From Inonotus obliquus (taxonomy: Eukaryota; Basidiomycota; Agaricomycetes; Hymenochaetales; Hymenochaetaceae): 64,000 nucleotides of DNA. The notes beneath the pieces were generated by a model that was given only the letters and a program-made list of their open reading frames with translations, did no database searches and was not told where the DNA came from. Below, in pieces: positions 1 to 10,716 of the stretch; position 1 is the stretch's first letter, and each line of letters begins with the position of its first letter. The stretch is from assembly GCA_032164295.1 (NCBI GenBank), contig JAJHTX010000003.1, positions 3,038,001 to 3,102,000 on the forward strand. The letters are read 5' to 3'. A program made the position numbers and the translations under genes.

Positions 1-210
1 TACGCAGATCCCATGATGCCGCAAGATACTGCCTTCGCGACTCCTTACGGTGCTCGGACGATCCGTTCGTACGATCAGTCGACATCGAATGTTGTTGATA
101 TGTACCCGCCAATCCAACAGTGGTATTTGAACCAGGGAGCTGAGTCGTACGATCAAGCGACCTGGGAGAGGTTTTTGAGAGAGGTCGGTATGCCTCCTAC
201 TCATGCTTGA
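1..210 (+). CDS. 3' end of an unidentified protein-coding gene (partial)
   Basis: The reading frame is open from base 1 and stops at 208-210, giving the last 69 residues of a protein whose start lies outside the window. The tail is polar and rich in Gln, Tyr and Pro, and ends in W-E-R-F-L-R-E-V-G-M-P. A short amphipathic end of the form W-x-x-F-(L/M)-x-x-x-G is common at the C-terminus of fungal Zn2Cys6 transcription factors carrying the fungal-specific TF domain. That is the best guess, but no diagnostic domain is visible here. The following 400 bases up to TAF10 hold no convincing gene. Confidence 0.5.
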   Translation, partial: YADPMMPQDTAFATPYGARTIRSYDQSTSNVVDMYPPIQQWYLNQGAESYDQATWERFLREVGMPPTHA

Positions 211-453
211 GCATTTTTACCGGTACACTGTTCTCTAACTGTCTCCGGAACCCGTTTCTCCCATTCTTCGAGTTTGTCTTGCATTGTTGTGCTGTACGTA
301 TATATTCTTCAGTATTTTATTGGCATGTTTAAATACCTATGTACTCATTCCCGCTGTCGTTTGGACACTTTTATACTTATCGAATATCTGGAACTGTAAT
401 GGAAAGCGGAGTGTTATTATAGCAGAGCACAACTACCATATAAAGAAATCGTC

Positions 454-459
454 CACGTG
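454..459. promoter_or_regulatory. CACGTG palindrome upstream of TAF10
   Basis: CACGTG lies inside the 10-bp palindrome TCCACGTGGA, about 150 bp upstream of the TAF10 start codon. The core is the class bound by bHLH factors such as Cbf1. It is one of several CACGTG sites that fall in promoters of this window. Confidence 0.35.
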
Positions 460-610
460 GATGTCGATCACAAAGGACGCAACAACTCAGTTGAGTCGCG
501 GCCACGCTGACCTTTCCCTTGACATTTGCATGTCCCAAACGAGCCCATCTATAGACAAACGTCCAGCATTTCAAGTTCGTTTCACCAATCCGGTACAATA
601 TTATACTCCT

Positions 611-1410
611 ATGTCTCAAGCTCAGCAACAACAATCGGCAACGGGAGCCACGAACACCACGGCAGCGGTGGTAGGGCAGACAGCGGCGAGTTCGGCTATA
701 CCTGCGTATCCTCTGCCTGCTGCTGTTTCTGGTTTGGCAAGCTCATCTGCCGCTGCGACGACTACGCTGGGTGCGGGTCCGTCGACTTCGGCTGGTCAGA
801 GTGGGAGTAGTTCACAACCCTCGAGGATGGCTGCCGAGCAAGCGAGGAAAGATCGAACGTTGGCAGAATTTATGTTACTGTTGGATGAACATGAGCCTCT
901 GGTACGTCCACCATTTTCATTACGAAGGTTCATTTGCCTTTCAGGACCAAGCTCATTCATTCTTTTTGGCTGGTCGTTGTTCATTGGTAGATCCCAACGG
1001 AGGTGACAGATTATTTCCTTCAAAGAGCTGGGTTTGAATCTGAGGATGTTAGATTGTGCGTATGCATTGTCTTTCCAGTCTTTTGTCCGTTTCCAAAGTT
1101 GAATCATCTTCTTTGTTGCTTAGAAAACGACTAGTTGCACTCGCTGCACAAAAGTTCGTTTCCGACATCGCCGCTGACGCGTACCAACACGCTCGGATAA
1201 GGACGAATGCTGCTGCTAGTGGGCGTGGTCGAGCACTTTTGGGACAGTCATCACGAGTACGTTCCACCGTTCCTATGGACATCTCCTTCCCTGCTGATCT
1301 TTCTTTGTTCTCAATAGGATAAGACACGAACAACTCTAACGATGGAGGACCTTAGCGCTGCACTTGCAGAATACGGTATCAACGCACGCAAGCCGGAGTT
1401 TTATATGTGA
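611..1410 (+). CDS. TAF10: TFIID/SAGA subunit TAF10 (histone-fold)
   Basis: Four exons (611-901, 991-1055, 1124-1256, 1318-1410) join in phase to give 193 aa. TAF10 is a histone-fold subunit shared by TFIID and SAGA and acts in the nucleus in RNA polymerase II initiation. Residues 1-85 are low complexity, rich in Ala, Ser, Thr and Gln. The conserved part begins at LLDEHEPL-IPTEVTDYFL, followed by RAGFESEDVRLKRLVALAAQ and KFVSDIAADAYQ, and ends in LTMEDLSAALAEYGINA-RKPEFYM. This is the TAF10 signature. Length is normal for fungi. The start at 611 was chosen because it opens the low-complexity N-terminus; an in-frame ATG at 530 is possible. Confidence 0.93.
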
Positions 1411-1845
1411 CGAGCGCGAACACTTCATTCATATTCTGTGTATTATTCTCACCTAGCTCACGGTTTGCTATCCCGACATGTATCTGTATTCATATAATAT
1501 CATGTTTTGCGGGCTCCGCATGATCTTCAGATGGATATGACCTATGACCATTTTGATGGATGGTTCGAGTCGCCGCTTCGAATGGAGAACTGTGTAGTAA
1601 GCTATGTTTTCAATGTTCAAATAGCGGACAATATTTGGCATTGTTAGAGCATGTGTGATTGAACTCAACAGGACGCCTGTGGCCTATTCGTTTCTTACGC
1701 TGAAGATAGCGCTATGCAACTCGTGTCTGAGTTCTTGAAAACATACTGAATATACCATCTTCAACTTCTTTACTCCTACACTTTTGTTGCGCAGAATAGT
1801 ACATACGATAAACTTCGATAGCCTACATCCCTCACATCCAACCTT
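1411..1845. other. Intergenic, convergent 3' flanks
   Basis: This is the 435-bp gap between the stop codons of TAF10 (plus) and the oxidoreductase (minus). I see no open frame with family resemblance, no repeat and no RNA gene; it is presumably 3' UTRs. Confidence 0.6.
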
Positions 1846-3398
1846 TCACGCAACCTGTTCAACACCAGGAGGGAAAACATACCCTCCCTGTCTTCTAACC
1901 TCATCAAAAACCTCCATCTCAAACAAAGTCTTCTCAAAACTCCAAACACTGCTCTCAATCTTCCCATCCCTAACACATCTAGCAACTTCATCAGCTTGCC
2001 AATGCCATCCATTCCCTTCATATTCATATTCCTTCTTATCCTCCCGAATGACATTCCCACTTCCCGGTTTATCGAAGTATTGGATTGTGAATGAACGAGG
2101 GGAATATATGGGAGGAGGGACGTAAACTGTTCCGTTACGATAACGAATTGTTACGCCTGATGGTGCCAGAGGTGGGAGTGTGATGCTGCAAGATAGGATT
2201 GCTTGAGCTTGAAGTTTGCTGGTGTCGTTACCGAAAGTGAGAGTGAAAGAAGTGGAAGAGTCGACACCTGTGAGAGGTGTCTTGAGCATCGAGCCGCTGA
2301 CGGAGCTTGGTCGGGCGTTGTGGTTCTTTGGGTGTTCGTAGAGGATGGTTGTTGCCTAGGGGATGTTTTCTTTAATAGGGTGGAAGTGATGTGATGTTGA
2401 GAGGCAAGACGTACCCAAACCAGTGGGTATGGTCCACTACGAGGAGTGTTACACAACAGTTGACAGAAGAGGTCCAGGGACGTATAGATTACTTACAGAT
2501 CAAGAAGAGCTCCACCTCCTAGATTAGGATTCAAAATCCTATGCGTCTTGGGAATATCTAAAAGTCCACGGTAAATTCAATTTCATTCTAAATAATGAAT
2601 CAACCAACCACTTACTATCAACATCAAAATCTCCTGACAAGTCCGCATGAAGTACCACAGGATCACCTAACGTTCCTTCTTCCAGAATTTTCTTCAATTC
2701 ATTGACCAGAGGCTGAAAGCGCGTCCACATAGCTTCCATGAAGAATTTATTCTTCTCACGTGCGATGGAGATAAGGGAGCGAAGCTCGGCTGCATTGGAT
2801 GTGACAGGTTTCTCGCAGAGTACATGCTTTCCCGCGAGTAATGCGGATTTAGAGTTGGCGTAGTGGTGTGTGTGGGGTGTGCCTGCGGAGATGAAAACAG
2901 TAGAAATGAATCGGACGTTCGTTCCGTAGCGGGAGATACGACAAATCCTAACCAATGTATACCGCATCAACATTCTATGAATATGAAATCATTGAGTCAA
3001 TCAGTCTAGTTTTAAACGGGAGACATCGGTCAACTTACAGAATCCGCAAACAGCTCGTCATAAGACCCGTATGCCTTCACCGACTCGTCTTTAATCACCT
3101 CGTCGATGAACTTACGCGCGCTTTCTACGCTCCTCGAGCCGACCCCGACGATCTTATGCTGGACGTCATTTACACCGCGACTATTTACATGAAGAGCTTC
3201 AAGTTCCTCGTCTCCAACCTCAAACGTTGATCATAGCAGGTACATACGTCTTAGGGTCGATCAATATATCCTACCAGTATCAATTAGTTAACCCGCTCTA
3301 TGGAGAGGATGTAGAATACGTACACGAACAACCTTAGTTGCTATTGCGCCTGTAGACACGATGCCCCATCTCAAGACGAAGGGGGTGGATTCCGCCAT
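1846..3398 (-). CDS. Gfo/Idh/MocA oxidoreductase, D-xylose 1-dehydrogenase (NADP+) / dihydrodiol dehydrogenase type
   Basis: Eight exons on the minus strand (3398-3324, 3270-3248, 3180-3039, 2974-2953, 2882-2616, 2557-2497, 2436-2415, 2355-1846) join in phase to give 373 aa, a normal length for the family. The N-terminal Rossmann fold shows WGIVSTGAIATKVVR and later HKIVGVGSRS. The family motif EKPVTSNAAEL follows GKHVLC at about residues 125-140, carrying the lysine of the EKP catalytic/NADP-binding site. The C-terminal half has the GGGALLDLGPY motif of the substrate-binding fold. Members oxidise D-xylose or trans-dihydrodiols with NADP+ in the cytosol; the actual substrate cannot be read from sequence. 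Three exons are only 22-23 nt long. Confidence 0.88.
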
Positions 3399-3659
3399 TC
3401 CTTCAGATAGATACTTATCGTGGAAGGACAAGTTCAAGTGGGGGTACGTTTCTGAGAAAGCCAACGCCGAATTTATAGCGAGGTCACGTGGGATGGTAGT
3501 CGACGGCTTTCGATATGGCGATCGATTTGTCCTTATCGGTCGGACTTACATCGTTCCTTACTATCAAACAGAACTGGAGTCTTGGATATCCAACGACGGT
3601 GAGGAAAAGTTTATAAATTCTTCATACTACCCACCAACTTCGTCCGGAAGATAACAAAG
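3399..3659. promoter_or_regulatory. Shared divergent promoter with a CACGTG site at 3485-3490
   Basis: These 261 bp separate the start codons of the minus-strand oxidoreductase and the plus-strand OHCU decarboxylase. A CACGTG core lies at 3485-3490 (GGTCACGTGGG). A 97-codon frame crossing this stretch is treated as chance, because it overlaps exon 1 of the oxidoreductase on the other strand. Confidence 0.5.
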
Positions 3660-4319
3660 ATGCCCACACAACTCCCGCCACTTCCCAAGATCCTTCAAAC
3701 AATCCGATTAACGCCTAGCGTAACTTTGGAAGATCAGCAACTTCTAAACACCCTCTCGCTGCTATTCGAGCCTTCGCCCACATTAACCGAGCAAATCGTT
3801 CCTCCGCTCGGCGAGCGAATCCGTGCAACGAAAGATGAATCCCAGCTGCCCACTAGTTACTCAAACCTCATCGACTTGACATTGGAGCTTATACTGTCCT
3901 TGCCGGATGACCAAAAAGCTTCCTTTATTAGAGCGCATCCTCGAATTGGAGAAGTGAAGGGGTTGAGCATACTAAGCGCTGCAGAGCAAGGCCAAAATGG
4001 TCAAGCAGCCAGTGTCGTCCCAACTCCACCCGAGGTCCTTGAAAGGCTCGCATACCTGAACGCAGCGTACGAAAAGCGGTATCCTGGGCTCGTGTATATC
4101 ACTTTCGTCAACGGACGAACGCGTGCGCAGATCCGAGATGAGTTAGAGGAGAAGCTCCGAGGAGAGGGTGTATTGCCAGCAGCTGATGAACCAAACGGGG
4201 TTGAGAGAATACATCATCATGCCATACGTGGCGGTGTTTGGCGGAAGGAATTGGAAAGGGCAATAGGTGCCGTACGAGATATCGCGCACAGTCGACTACA
4301 CAAGCTAAACGTAGAATAA
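3660..4319 (+). CDS. 2-oxo-4-hydroxy-4-carboxy-5-ureidoimidazoline (OHCU) decarboxylase
   Basis: A single exon encodes 219 aa. The enzyme converts OHCU to (S)-allantoin, the last step of the three-step urate oxidation pathway, in peroxisome or cytosol. The motif H-P-R-I-G (about residues 97-101) carries the expected catalytic histidine, followed by LSILSAAEQGQ, then LAYLNAAYEKRYPGLVYITF and VNGRTRAQI, which together match the family pattern. Length is slightly above the roughly 170 aa of stand-alone bacterial forms, owing to a fungal-style N-terminal extension. No urate oxidase or HIU hydrolase gene is nearby, so the pathway is not clustered here. The stop codon is 9 bp from the stop of the convergent MED4. 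Confidence 0.9.
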   Translation: MPTQLPPLPKILQTIRLTPSVTLEDQQLLNTLSLLFEPSPTLTEQIVPPLGERIRATKDESQLPTSYSNLIDLTLELILSLPDDQKASFIRAHPRIGEVKGLSILSAAEQGQNGQAASVVPTPPEVLERLAYLNAAYEKRYPGLVYITFVNGRTRAQIRDELEEKLRGEGVLPAADEPNGVERIHHHAIRGGVWRKELERAIGAVRDIAHSRLHKLNVE

Positions 4320-4328
4320 CGCGATGTA

Positions 4329-5196
4329 TCATAGATCCGGGTTGAGATCCAAATCCAAGTCGAATGCTTCTTGTTGTGGGGCATGGTCGAGTCTGTAAGG
4401 GTAGCCGGGCATTGGAACCGGTGCATTGATTATTGGTCGCTCTGGAGATAGGGACGGCGCTGCGGAGGATAACATTAATCTAGAAAAAATGTAACGGGAA
4501 GAATCAAAACATACCTCGCCCGACGGAATGCGTCTCTCCGAGTAAGCCAAGCGGTGCTTCTGCGTTTAGGTGGCCTCGCCGCATTTTCTCTTCGTTCGGG
4601 AACGGGGGGAAAAATAACGGAGGAAGAGGTTGTCCAGGAATCGTCATATCGGGCATGTGAGGCGGCGCAGATGTGAATGCGCTCAGGCTCTGTGCATATG
4701 CAAGTAGCTCGGGGTACGGCAAAGCGGCTGTGAAACGAGAAGTCTGTCACAAAGCCGCGGTTAATTAGAGGCAGAAGAGCTACACACCGTCTTTGGCTTT
4801 CTTGATGGCCTTCACACGTCCATCCCCTTCTTCAATCAATTCCTCGAGTTCCCTCTTGCCTCTTTCTAGCTCTGACGCAATTTCTCTTAACCGGCCCTCG
4901 AGGTTGAGCACCTCAGCCGCAAGACTCTCAATCTTCCTCTGTTTGCGCTGATGGATTCGCGCCCGTTGAAGGGCTTCAGCTAGTTCCGCATCTACCTCGA
5001 TGAATGCTTCTATTGGTGGTGCGGGAGGCGGTTTTGTGGATGGAGGAGAGAGGGAGAGAAAGAGAGTCTGAGAAAGCTTTTGAAGCTTGTCGAGTGGGGC
5101 CAGTAGGACATCCGACATTGAGCTGGGAGGCTCGTAGCCCTGGACGAAAGGTGCGCCCAGGCGAGACGGCCCTGGTTGCAAGGCGTTGCCGGACAT
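4329..5196 (-). CDS. MED4: Mediator complex subunit 4
   Basis: Three exons (5196-4788, 4727-4515, 4459-4329) give 250 aa. MED4 is a middle-module subunit of Mediator, the bridge between activators and RNA polymerase II. A helical coiled-coil spans about residues 68-130 (VDAELAEALQRARIHQRKQR, then a heptad-rich Leu/Glu stretch ending in EEGDGRVKAIKKAKD). The conserved MED4 segment LPYPELLAYAQSLS-AFTSAPP follows. Pro-rich and acidic tails close the protein, the last residues being Asp/Leu-alternating. Length fits fungal MED4. It lies head-to-head with the SAGA subunit gene HFI1/ADA1, 153 bp apart. Confidence 0.88.
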
Positions 5197-5349
5197 GGTC
5201 GAATAGAGTCAAGAGGAGAGTAAACGCGCGAAAACAATTCAGTCGCACATTAGACGCATGTACGTAAGCAGTCCAACATCGTTCAACTTTGAACTCCATC
5301 CAACACTCCCACTTTTGGCCACAATCCAATTCTGCCGAGCAGGTAGACA
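5197..5349. promoter_or_regulatory. 153-bp divergent promoter between MED4 and HFI1/ADA1
   Basis: Both start codons face outward from this short interval, so two co-activator subunits, one of Mediator and one of SAGA, must use the same 153 bp, UTRs included. No TATA box is evident. GC-rich ACGCGCGAAAA lies at about 5224-5234. Confidence 0.55.
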
Positions 5350-6477
5350 ATGACAAGTCCGCCGCCCGCCATTCGGGACGAGCTCACAGCGGCTCTCGGA
5401 GAAAGATCTGCGCATTACTGGGAGACGCTTAGTGCGTACTTGGGTGGCAAGATTCCGAGGGCTGAGTACGATGAACTCATTCGGGAAGCTGTGAATACAC
5501 CTCATCTCAGTACGTCTAATACCGCCCTATAGGGAAGGGAAAATCTAACTTACTTATGCTCTGTAGTCCAACTCCATAACTCCCTTATTATTTCTGTGCT
5601 GGGGTCTTCTCTGCATCATGCACCACCGACTCCTCCTCCCGACGCACCAGGCAAGCCAGCACGCAAACGACGAAAGGCTGCATCAAACGCCGATGCTGAA
5701 AGCGAGAATGCATCTGCGCATTCAACGCGCTTGAAGATGTGGACAGTTGGTATGGGCAAGAGAGAGCGTGAGCGTGTGAAGACGCTGGAGGCCACCGCTC
5801 ATGCAGGTGAGAGACGACCGAAGATTGCACTGGACGAAATCGCACAGGAGAGAGGCGTGCAGCTTTTGCCCGAATGTAAAGGTAAACAATTCGGATGCGA
5901 GCTGCAAGTACCGGGGCTGAGCAGCGTTTCAGACCCTCCCGGGACGTACAACCCTGTTCATCTGTCGTCAACGACACGAGCACCGACGTTGCAGCATGTA
6001 TCTGAAAGGGTGGCTCTTGTTTCCGCGCAACATAATCTGAAGGTGCCGACAGTGACAGTTGCCAAACTCATGCTCATGGCTTGCGAGGTGTGCTTATTCG
6101 CCTTCTTGTCTTAAACCAACAGCTGACTGCATTTACCATAGTCCAAATTAAAGCAACTAATCTCACAGGCGCTCGCTCTAACCTCAACCTCGCAGGCCAT
6201 CACCTCTATCCAACTGGCCAAAACGTCTGCTCAACCAACGACACGCGTCCTTACGACGTCGGCGTTCGAGTCCCTCCTCACAATGCGACCTGCCGTCTTG
6301 CCATATCAATCTGCTGCTGCGACGCGTCTAATGGCAGAAGGCCCTAGTGACACACGCCACTATTTTGACCACGAAGTGCATTTCAAGCAGCGTCATACGG
6401 ACGATCCAAGATGGCAGCTCCTTGCGGTGCTTGCGGAACGGAGTACGGTGCGAGAAGCGCTGTTGACTGGGAGGTAG
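5350..6477 (+). CDS. HFI1: SAGA complex subunit Hfi1/Ada1 (TADA1-like)
   Basis: Three exons (5350-5509, 5567-6087, 6142-6477) give 338 aa. Ada1 is a structural SAGA subunit that pairs through a histone fold with TAF12. The N-terminal SAGA-Tad1 signature is visible: a start with ALGERSAHYWETLSAYLGG, then KIPRAEYDELIRE and LIQLHNSLIISVLGSSLHH. A basic patch KPARKRRKAA follows. The histone-fold part is LPTVTVAKLMLMACESKL-type sequence near residues 215-245 (KVPTVTVAKLMLMACE then SKLKQLISQALA). Length is typical for filamentous fungi. The gene is divergent from MED4, with TAF10 4 kb away. Confidence 0.86.
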
Positions 6478-6748
6478 GACTGTGATGATCTCTGTTATCA
6501 ACTTGAACGCCACCACCTCAAGTACTGCTGTGCTATTCTTGTATATGTGCACTCTTGTTTGTTGCTTTGCTATGTTTTCTTGCTTTGTGCCCTTGCTTGA
6601 TTCCCAATATCCTTTCTATCCTGTGTTCTGGTTCCGTTTCTCCCATTTCATCTGTGTGGTCATGATCTGACCTGGAATTATTTACACTAGCTAACGAACT
6701 GGAATGGAGTGTACCAAAATGTGTACAATGCAGATTCGCTTTGGATCG

Positions 6749-7465
6749 TCACTGTTTCAGTACCCGGCGCGACGTTGATTTCGGTCGTCTCTGAAGGCAG
6801 AGTGATGCGTAGTCCTTCAGTTGGCTGACGAAGGCGAAGTTCGGGTTCACGACGCTACGTTTCGTCTTGAGGAACCGCAGTACGGATTCCGCGGAGTCGA
6901 ATTCGTGGGAGGTAGCGAGGAGATATGCAGCGACGACCGTCGCACTACGGCTTATGCCTTGAAAGCAATGGACCTGATGTAACACATTTTGTTTTATTAG
7001 GCATGGCACCACGAATTAATAAACACTAAACGAAGGCCGTACTAGTACAACAGAATTTGGATCTTTCAGAGCATTGCGTATAAACTCTGTCGTGGTGTCC
7101 AAATGTCTTTTGATGTTCGTCATGAAGCTATCACGAAGGGGTGTATGCATGATTTTCAGAGTTGTGCGATATTCCTCCGCGAAGTTGAATGATGGTCGAC
7201 TCTCCAAAATAGATACGATATGCGTCACTCGTAAGGATCGGAGCTTTGCTTCGTTGCATGCATCCCAATAGTCGCCTAGGTAGAGCCTGGGATGAATCTG
7301 TGACGGGCCATCCAGGACAGTATCAGAAGACGTTCGTGCTCGCTGAGCCTGAGCGTGGGCAAGCCTGGAGAGAGCAAGAGGCCTTCCTTGCTCCTCAGAG
7401 AGCTTCACAGCTGCTAGACGAGTCAGTGAAGCAAGCCGTCTCTTGTTTGTTGTCGACTCAGTCAT
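6749..7465 (-). CDS. Dual-specificity protein phosphatase
   Basis: Two exons (7465-7043 and 6973-6749) give 215 aa. The fold starts at IHPRLYLGDYWDACNEAKLR (about residues 57-76), typical of atypical/MKP-like DUSPs. The P-loop H-C-F-Q-G-I-S-R-S, encoded at the start of exon 2, is the C-x5-R-S catalytic motif with its cysteine nucleophile and arginine. The usual DUSP motif S-x-x-x-V-x-x-F-L is present as SAESVLRFLKTKR-S, then NPNFAFVSQL. The general-acid aspartate would be in TPLRDSF. There is no rhodanese or other N-terminal domain, so this is a small stand-alone DUSP of unknown substrate. It is divergent from the kinesin-14. Confidence 0.88.
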
Positions 7466-7641
7466 GATGATGATAGAGTCGAGAAGATCATAAGTAATCG
7501 TTTAATTTGTATATTATTATTATTCTATTTTCTGGATTTATGAACGCGGTCACGTGATCTGTGACGAATTCGACGCGTGCAGCCACCAAGAAAAGGTTCG
7601 TTTCAGAACATCGCTTCTCCCATCACATTTCTTACTTAAAC
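7466..7641. promoter_or_regulatory. Divergent promoter with TCACGTGA palindrome (7550-7557)
   Basis: These 176 bp lie between the DUSP start and the likely kinesin start. The 8-bp palindrome TCACGTGA is roughly central. An AT-rich run (TATTATTATTATTC) lies at 7511-7525. An upstream in-frame ATG at 7561 would extend the kinesin N-terminus by 27 residues; I prefer 7642 because [10 protein letters not shown] begins the typical Ser/Thr-rich tail. Confidence 0.5.
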
Positions 7642-10374
7642 ATGTCGCGCTTGGCTGCACCTAACTCAGGTGCAACCACGACTACGTCGGGCTTGCCGAA
7701 GCTCACAACTTCAACGTCAACGTCTGGGTTACCAGTGCCCAGACTCACAGGAGCGAAATCTCTGTTAGGTAATTCAACAACTAGCAACATAACAACTCGC
7801 CAACAATCCCGAAAGGCGATGGCTAGCTTGAATACCAATACACTGAAAAGGAAGAATCGCGATGATGACGAGGAGGATGCAAAGGGAGCGACGAATCAGC
7901 CGCGCAAGTTACCTGCACTCACTGGCGGGCTAGGGAAGACTGGGACAGGAGGACCAGTTAGACCTCAGAGGCCGATAGCAACGAACGCAGCGACGAATGC
8001 TACACGAGCCCGTCAGGCGAGTACGAGCGCTGCACCCATGCGTGGTAGACCTGGGATTGCTCGACCACCCCCCAGGACAAGGGCGACTAGTGCACCAGCG
8101 AAATCTGTCGTCCCACCACGCGGCGGACCATCAACAACTGCCGCTGCCCGTGGTCGTGCAGCGGCGAGGAATGGACCTGTGAGACCGGGTCCCATCACTC
8201 GGTCTTCCGGTGCTGCGGTCAACGGCCAGCAATTCGCGGCTTTGCAGAGTAAAGTGACATCTATTGAAAGTGCCCGGGCTGCTGATGCTGCGCGTGTGGC
8301 AGCCGAGATGGAGGCTGAGCGAGCCAAGGTAGCAGAATTGCAAGCCAATCATCTTAGCTTATCGAAAGAACTTGCTGAGGCGCGCGACCAGGAGGTTACT
8401 CAGCGTAGGGAACTCGTCAATGCATCTGGTCAGATCGAGGATATGAAACGAAGACATGCACGAGAGATCGACGAATTAGATGAGAGTCTACGGAAGAAGG
8501 AGAGGGAGCTACGAGAAACGAAGGAGGAACTTCGTTGTGCTCAGGCTGATCTGGAACGAGAACGCGAAGCGGTGACCTCGCTAAAAGCGACAGTTACACA
8601 TCAATCGACAGCACATATCACGCTATCTGCGCAGAACAGCGCGCTGGAAGCTCAGCTATCAGCACTCAAGTCCACGCTGGACTGTAGGACTCAAGATGCA
8701 TCAGAGCTGCGATCTCAGCTCGAGGACGCGAGAAAGCAGATCGAAGAGCTTGAGGAGGAAGTACGAGATGCCGAAATGACACGTCGTCGTCTGCACAACA
8801 CCATCCAGGAGCTAAAAGGAAACATTCGAGTATTTTGTCGAGTCCGACCCGTTTTGCCGTCCGAAATCACATCTAGTCTGAGTCGTTCGACTGTCGGAGG
8901 CCCCTTAGCTGATGACCCAGAAGCGCTGAAGGCGGCATGTATGGCACGGATCGAATTTCCTGATCATCGCGACCATAAAGAGATCGTACTTAGCTCAAGC
9001 AGCGAAAGTGCTACAGGGCAAGAACGGAAAGAGATGTGGAATTTTAGTTTCGACCGCGTGAGCTACATTCCGTTTACTACCATGTGCGAAGAATAAATTC
9101 TGATATCGTTGCTTATTAGGTCTTTGAGCCCCAATGCTCTCAATTTCAGGTGTTTGAGGAGATATCTCAGCTCGCGCAAAGTTGCACCGACGGTTATAAC
9201 GTCTGCATTTTCGCCTATGGGCAGACTGGAAGTGGAAAGGTACGTCTATTGATTAGCTCCTTACGTCGCGGTGTTATTCTAAGTGTTCTTTAGTCTTATA
9301 CAATGGAAGGCGGATCGGTGAGCTCATCCATGTTCGGTTGTCAATGTATACTAAGGTCTATTCTCAGGACGAAGAGACGGCGGGTATGATTCCTCGCGCG
9401 GTTGAACAGGTTTTCCGAGTTACAGAACAGCTGAAAAGCAAAGGGTGGGAGTACAAGATGGAAGGACAGTTTCTGGAAATCGTAAGTTCACAGCGAGCGG
9501 AATCACCAGTAGCCTCACGCTTCCATAGTACAATGAAACCATTAATGATCTCCTTGGAAAAGGAGAGTTCGACAAGAAGAAACATGAAATTAAGCACGAG
9601 AAAGGATCCACGAGGGTGACAGATGTCGTTGTCGGTTAGTCTTCGTTGTTGACTATTTTAGTGGCGAACTTAACAGGTGTTGTAGTCCCGTTGAAATCGC
9701 CGAGTCAAGTTCGTGCACTCTTGCTAATGGCTCAGTCACGTCGGACTGTGGCTGCGACTTTGATGAACGAGCGATCCTCTCGTTCTCATTCAGTGTTCAC
9801 TCTGCGGATCTCCGGCGCGAACGCCAGTGGCGAGACATGCGAAGGCACATTGAACCTGGTCGACCTTGCGGGTTCAGAACGATTAAATAGCAGCGGCGCT
9901 GCAAATGATAAGGATCGGCTAAAGGAGACGCAGAACATTAACAAGAGCCTAAGTGCGTTAGCGGATGTAATTGCGGCTCTGGGAGAGAAGGGTGAAAAAG
10001 CAGACAAACACATTCCATACAGAAATTCAAAAGTAATTGTTTCATCTTGTTTTCAAGTGGATCGAAGCTGATGTCGCTTGAAATCAGCTCACCTATTTGC
10101 TCCAAAACTCTCTGAGTGGCAATTCCAAGACACTGGTGAGTCCGGATTGTTCTGTGTTTGTGCCTTGAATACGTGGACTGATGTGAATTAAAGATGGTGC
10201 TTAACCTTTCACCACTCGCTGCTCATATGGGTGAAAGCTTGTGCTCTCTCCGCTTCGCGACCAAAGTTTGTGTTGACCTCGTCTTATCCTTTCTTTCCCT
10301 TGACTTACGATCAATCCCAGGTCAACAACACGACATTGGGAACTGCCAAGAGGCAAGCAAAGATTGCATCTTAG
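7642..10374 (+). CDS. Kinesin-14 (C-terminal motor, Kar3/Klp2/HSET type)
   Basis: Nine exons (7642-9057, 9120-9239, 9294-9317, 9368-9481, 9529-9634, 9686-10032, 10088-10135, 10194-10265, 10321-10374) join in phase to give 766 aa. The order tail, coiled coil, C-terminal motor is diagnostic of minus-end-directed kinesin-14, used in spindle assembly and karyogamy. Residues 1-190 are basic and Ser/Thr/Pro-rich (microtubule-binding tail). About 200-390 is a coiled coil. The neck and motor start at [13 protein letters not shown]. Motifs: P-loop [16 protein letters not shown], switch [12 protein letters not shown], switch [12 protein letters not shown], and [16 protein letters not shown]. The end [14 protein letters not shown] matches Kar3-type C-termini. 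Exon 3 is only 24 nt. Confidence 0.95.
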
Positions 10375-10716
10375 ATGTTTCTTGCATTAGTGTTCGTTCG
10401 GTGCGATTTCTTTGCGAATACCTATAACTTAATACCTATTGCATGTTGCGCTTTGTTACTATAGCAGACTGCTGTATATCCTTATCGGATGCTGTATTAT
10501 AATCCTGGCTTATTCATATCTACGTTCGGGTGAATGTCGCAAGATAAGTAATTTCGAACGCGTCCGAACAAACAACACACAAACAGCGCGCGTGTTCTAA
10601 AATTGTCAAGCAGTATCGAATGGCTGCCTTTTTCTCACCAGCACGTCATATGCATCCACGGTATCTGTTTTATCATGGGTCTGCTATAGATTCTACATCC
10701 TTGGTGTTTCGCTACG
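10375..10716. other. Intergenic between kinesin-14 and carboxypeptidase
   Basis: These 342 bp hold the kinesin 3' flank and the carboxypeptidase 5' flank. There is no ORF of note; a purine/AC-rich stretch (AACAAACAACACAC) lies at about 10568-10581. Confidence 0.5.

Noticed and set aside
3361..3654. 97-codon plus-strand frame in the oxidoreductase/OHCU divergent promoter
   Set aside because: Overlaps exon 1 of the oxidoreductase in antisense and contains no family motif; treated as chance.
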